Shown: positions 6,032 through 8,647 of the stretch, one piece after another | Position numbering within the stretch: the first letter of the stretch is position 1 | Layout: every line of letters starts with the position of its first letter | Source of the DNA: an uncultured Desulfuromonas sp. | GTDB taxonomy: Bacteria > Desulfobacterota > Desulfuromonadia > Desulfuromonadales > Trichloromonadaceae | NCBI GenBank assembly: GCA_937982495.1 | Contig: CALJLX010000626.1 | Coordinates: forward strand, 1 to 8,647 | Direction: 5' to 3' | DNA: 8,647 bases | Position numbers and translations under genes: made by a program | Notes under the pieces: model-generated | What the model was told of the DNA's origin: nothing | The model's database searches: none | Seen by the model: only the letters and a program-made list of their open reading frames with translations

Positions 6032-8581
6032 ATGAGCAAAAAGATGCTGATCAACGCCTCCCACTCGGAGGAACACCGGGCCGCCATCGTCGAAGACGGC
6101 GCCCTGACCGAACTGGAAATCGAAGTCGTCGGCCGGGAACAGACCCGGGGCAATATCTACAAGGCGGTTGTGGTCCGGGTCGAAACCGGACTGCAAGCCG
6201 CCTTTGTCGATTACGGGGCCGACCGTCTCGGCTTTCTGCAGATGGGAGAAATCCATCCCCTCTGCTACCGGCGCAATTCTTCCGCCGCCGAGAACAAGGG
6301 GCGCCCGCGCATCAACGACATCCTGCAACGGGGCCAGGAAATTCTCGTCCAGGTGGTCAAGGAAGAGCGCGGCACCAAGGGGGCGGCGCTGACCACCTAC
6401 CTCTCCCTCCCCGGCCGCTACATGGTGTTGATGCCCGAAAGCGACACCAAGGGGGTTTCCCGCAAGATCGAGGAAGAATCCCAGCGCAAGAAGCTCAAAA
6501 GCTCCATGGCCTCGATGAATCTGCCCGAGAACATGGGCTACATCGTGCGCACCGCCGGTATCGGCCAGACCAAGGAAGAGCTCAAACGCGACTTCGATTA
6601 TCTGCTGCGGGTCTACGACAACATCCAGGAACTGGCCAAAAGGGCCAAGGCCCCGGCCCTGGTCTACAAGGAATCGAACCTGGTCATCCGCATGATCCGC
6701 GATTACTTCAGCGCCGACATCGACGAGGTCCTGGTCGACGACGCCAAGGTCTTTCAGGAGGCCAAGGATTTCTTCCAGCAGGTGATGCCCGAATACGCCC
6801 GCCTGGTCAAACTCCATCAGGAAAAACGCCCGATCTTCTCCCGCTACCAGATCGAGGAGCAGATCGAGACCATCAGCAAGAACAAGGTTCCTCTCCCCTC
6901 CGGCGGCTCCATCGTCATCGACAGCACCGAGGCGCTGGTGGCCATCGACGTCAACTCGGGGAAAATGGCTTCCGAGCAGGGGGTCGAAGCCACCGCCTAC
7001 AAAACCAACCTCGAAGCCGCCGCCGAAGTCGGCCGGCAGCTGCGCTTGCGCGACCTGGGCGGCCTGATCGTCATCGACTTCATCGACATGCGCGACCGCA
7101 AGCATGTGCGCGAGGTTGAAAAATGCCTCAAAGAGGCTCTGAAGATGGACAAGGCGCGGGTCACCATCGGCCACATCAGCAGCCAGTTCAGCCTGCTGGA
7201 AATGAGCCGCCAGCGGATCAAGGCCACTCTCGCCGAAGGGGCCTTTCTCACCTGCCCGCACTGCGAGGGGAGCGGCCGGATCAAAAGCACCGAGGCCCAG
7301 GCCGTGGCTTTCATGCGCAAGCTGCAGACGGGCATCGCCAAGGGGCAGATCGGCCTGGCCGAGGGGGATGTGCCGATGGAGGTCGCCACCTACCTGCTCA
7401 ACTCCCGCCGGGAAGAGCTCTTGCTCATGGAGCGCCAGCACAAGCTGGCCATCGTCATTCGCGGACGCAACGACCTCAAACCGGGCCAGTTCGAGCTGAC
7501 CTTCGCCAAGCGGGAGAAGGAGGAACAGACGGCGGAATTCGTCGACGCCACCCTCTTCGCCACGGCGTCGGCGGAGGATTACGGACGTCCGGCCGCCGAA
7601 GAAGTGGAGAATCCGCCCGCCGAGGCGACGGAGACGGAAGCCGTCACTGATACCGACGGCGAGAAGGATGTCGCCGAAGGGAGCGAAGAGGCTCCGAAGA
7701 AGAAGCGTAAGCGGCGGCGGCGCAAGAAAAAGAACGGAGCGTCCGCCGAAACCGCGACCGGCGAAGAGACGGCGGAGGATACGGACGATGAGGATGAAGA
7801 GGATGAGCTTCCCCCGGAAGTTCCCTCGGAACAGCCGCAAGAATCGATGGAGACCGCCGGCGAGGCGGCGGAAGGCCCGGATCCCGAATCCCCCGCGCAA
7901 GAAGAAGCCAAACCCGCCAAGAAACGCCGTCGCCGTCGCAAGAAACCGGGCGGGACACCGCCGGTTTCGGCACCCAGCGAAGGGGCGCGACCCGACGATG
8001 CTCCGGCGATTTCGACGGAAGCGGAAAAGAGTGACGGAACGGCTCCGTCGGCGGACGCCCGGCGGGTAATGCCCCCGCCGCCGGCATCCTTGCCGACGGA
8101 CGCGGTTCCGGTCACGGAATCCAAGCTTGATGCGGCGGAAGCGGAAAGCGCTCCCAGAAAAAAACCGACGCGCAAGAGGAGCCGCAAACCGGCCGGAAGT
8201 GTCCCTGCGACCCCGGGAACCCCTTCTCCTTCGGAGGCCGGGACCGAAATCAACCCGGAACCTCAAGAGACGACGGCGATAGAACCCGCGCCGAGGGCGG
8301 CCGATCCGGAACAGGCGCCCGTCGCCAAACCGGCCCGCAAACCCCGCGCCCCACGGAAGAAGACCGCGGAACCGGCCCCCGTCGAAGCGACGGCGAAGAA
8401 AGAAGCCAAAGCGTCCGCGGAGGAAGAAAAGCCCAAACCCAAAAGAACTCCGCGCCCCCCAAAAACCCCGGCGACGGCGCCGGAAAGCGGAGAGACCGAA
8501 GCGAAACCCAAACGGCGCGCCCCGCGCAAGAAGGCAACGGAAACGCCTCCGGTCAATGACACGGGCAAGGACGCCACCTGA
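6032..8581 (+). CDS. rne: RNase E/G family endoribonuclease with long basic C-terminal tail
   Basis: Endoribonuclease that cuts A/U-rich single-stranded RNA, drives mRNA decay and processes rRNA and tRNA precursors in the cytoplasm. The protein has 849 residues. The catalytic core covers about 1-500: an S1 RNA-binding domain from about 39 (RGNIYKAVVV, AAFVDYGADRLGFL, GTKGAALTTYLSLPGRYMV), the 5'-sensor residues Arg173/Thr174 (IVRTAG, equal to R169/T170 in E. coli), and the DNase I-like domain with metal-binding Asp306 (VAIDVNSG) and Asp349 (VIDFIDMRD). Their 43-residue spacing equals that of D303/D346 in E. coli. The zinc-link CPHC is at 408-411. The core is closer to RNase E than RNase G. 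Residues about 500-849 are a low-complexity, presumably disordered tail of acidic/Ala/Pro stretches with six Lys/Arg patches (556-567, 630-638, 709-719, 766-777, 800-811, 825-834). Such tails bind RNA and degradosome partners in other species; no amphipathic membrane anchor is evident. It is transcribed alone, between a long leader and a terminator. Confidence 0.95.
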   Translation: MSKKMLINASHSEEHRAAIVEDGALTELEIEVVGREQTRGNIYKAVVVRVETGLQAAFVDYGADRLGFLQMGEIHPLCYRRNSSAAENKGRPRINDILQRGQEILVQVVKEERGTKGAALTTYLSLPGRYMVLMPESDTKGVSRKIEEESQRKKLKSSMASMNLPENMGYIVRTAGIGQTKEELKRDFDYLLRVYDNIQELAKRAKAPALVYKESNLVIRMIRDYFSADIDEVLVDDAKVFQEAKDFFQQVMPEYARLVKLHQEKRPIFSRYQIEEQIETISKNKVPLPSGGSIVIDSTEALVAIDVNSGKMASEQGVEATAYKTNLEAAAEVGRQLRLRDLGGLIVIDFIDMRDRKHVREVEKCLKEALKMDKARVTIGHISSQFSLLEMSRQRIKATLAEGAFLTCPHCEGSGRIKSTEAQAVAFMRKLQTGIAKGQIGLAEGDVPMEVATYLLNSRREELLLMERQHKLAIVIRGRNDLKPGQFELTFAKREKEEQTAEFVDATLFATASAEDYGRPAAEEVENPPAEATETEAVTDTDGEKDVAEGSEEAPKKKRKRRRRKKKNGASAETATGEETAEDTDDEDEEDELPPEVPSEQPQESMETAGEAAEGPDPESPAQEEAKPAKKRRRRRKKPGGTPPVSAPSEGARPDDAPAISTEAEKSDGTAPSADARRVMPPPPASLPTDAVPVTESKLDAAEAESAPRKKPTRKRSRKPAGSVPATPGTPSPSEAGTEINPEPQETTAIEPAPRAADPEQAPVAKPARKPRAPRKKTAEPAPVEATAKKEAKASAEEEKPKPKRTPRPPKTPATAPESGETEAKPKRRAPRKKATETPPVNDTGKDAT
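7697..8533 (+). repeat. Six Lys/Arg-rich patches in the RNase E tail
   Basis: Within the rne coding sequence, basic clusters occur at 7697-7732 (12 consecutive Lys/Arg), 7919-7945 (nine consecutive), 8156-8188, 8327-8362, 8429-8464 and 8504-8533. Patches three, four and six share the pentapeptide APRKK in different codons (AGAAAAAAA, CGGAAGAAG, CGCAAGAAG), so the similarity is kept at protein level rather than being a fresh DNA duplication. Acidic or Ala/Pro/Glu segments separate them. Confidence 0.7.
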
Positions 8582-8589
8582 TAGACGGC

Positions 8590-8622
8590 AAAAGGCCGGA
8601 GCGACAAGCTCCGGCCTTTTTT
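8590..8622 (+). terminator. Intrinsic terminator after rne
   Basis: GGCCGGAGC (8594-8602), loop GACAA, and GCTCCGGCC (8608-8616) form a perfect 9-bp stem, extended by AAAA/TTTT and followed by T6 (8617-8622). It starts eight bases after the rne stop. The A-tract on the left flank means it could also act on the minus strand for a convergent gene beyond the window. Confidence 0.93.
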
Positions 8623-8647
8623 GTCTTCATGGGCGCTCATCCCTGAG

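Noticed and set aside
7697..7732. Run of 12 Lys/Arg codons as a sign of a frameshift or sequencing artefact
   Set aside because: The frame stays open and compositionally consistent on both sides, other basic patches recur downstream, and the gene ends at a stop directly followed by a terminator.
5651..8266. Long open frame on the minus strand opposite rne (871 codons)
   Set aside because: It is the mirror of the GC-rich, codon-biased rne gene. The product is low-complexity and family-less, while the plus strand encodes an unmistakable RNase E core.

Overview
The window is a GC-rich piece of bacterial chromosome with five complete protein genes and one gene cut by the left edge. A small periplasmic multiheme c-type cytochrome of the c3/c7 type, a DUF4388-like cytoplasmic protein, and an RNase E with a long Lys/Arg-rich tail together suggest a metal- or sulfur-reducing member of the Desulfuromonadia (Geobacter/Desulfuromonas relatives). 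This placement rests on gene content and protein style, not on a marker tree. No RNA gene, mobile element, CRISPR array or sign of recent transfer was seen.

Layout: (1) 1-1414, minus: a membrane-bound sensor histidine kinase running off the left edge. (2) 1548-1874, plus: a secreted tetraheme cytochrome, divergent from the kinase and ending in a very strong intrinsic terminator. (3) 1919-2611 and 2653-3618, minus: a two-gene set made of an unrecognised seven-TM protein and, upstream of it, a soluble protein with two DUF4388-like repeats. (4) 3730-5664, minus: an ABC-F ATPase acting on ribosomes. (5) 5665-6031: a 367-bp divergent intergenic region carrying a likely promoter and a structured leader. 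(6) 6032-8581, plus: an RNase E/G family endoribonuclease of 849 residues with an intrinsic terminator.

The genes fall into two functional groups. The kinase and cytochrome face each other across 133 bp and could form a signal-response pair for periplasmic electron transfer, but position alone supports this. The ABC-F protein and RNase E share a divergent control region and both act on translation or mRNA. The DUF4388-like/membrane pair between them is the least understood part.

I did not find a clearly new biological system. The best leads are the DUF4388-like plus seven-TM pair, the RNase E tail with six spaced basic patches, and the long hairpin-bearing rne leader, which resembles in layout the autoregulatory leader of enterobacterial rne.
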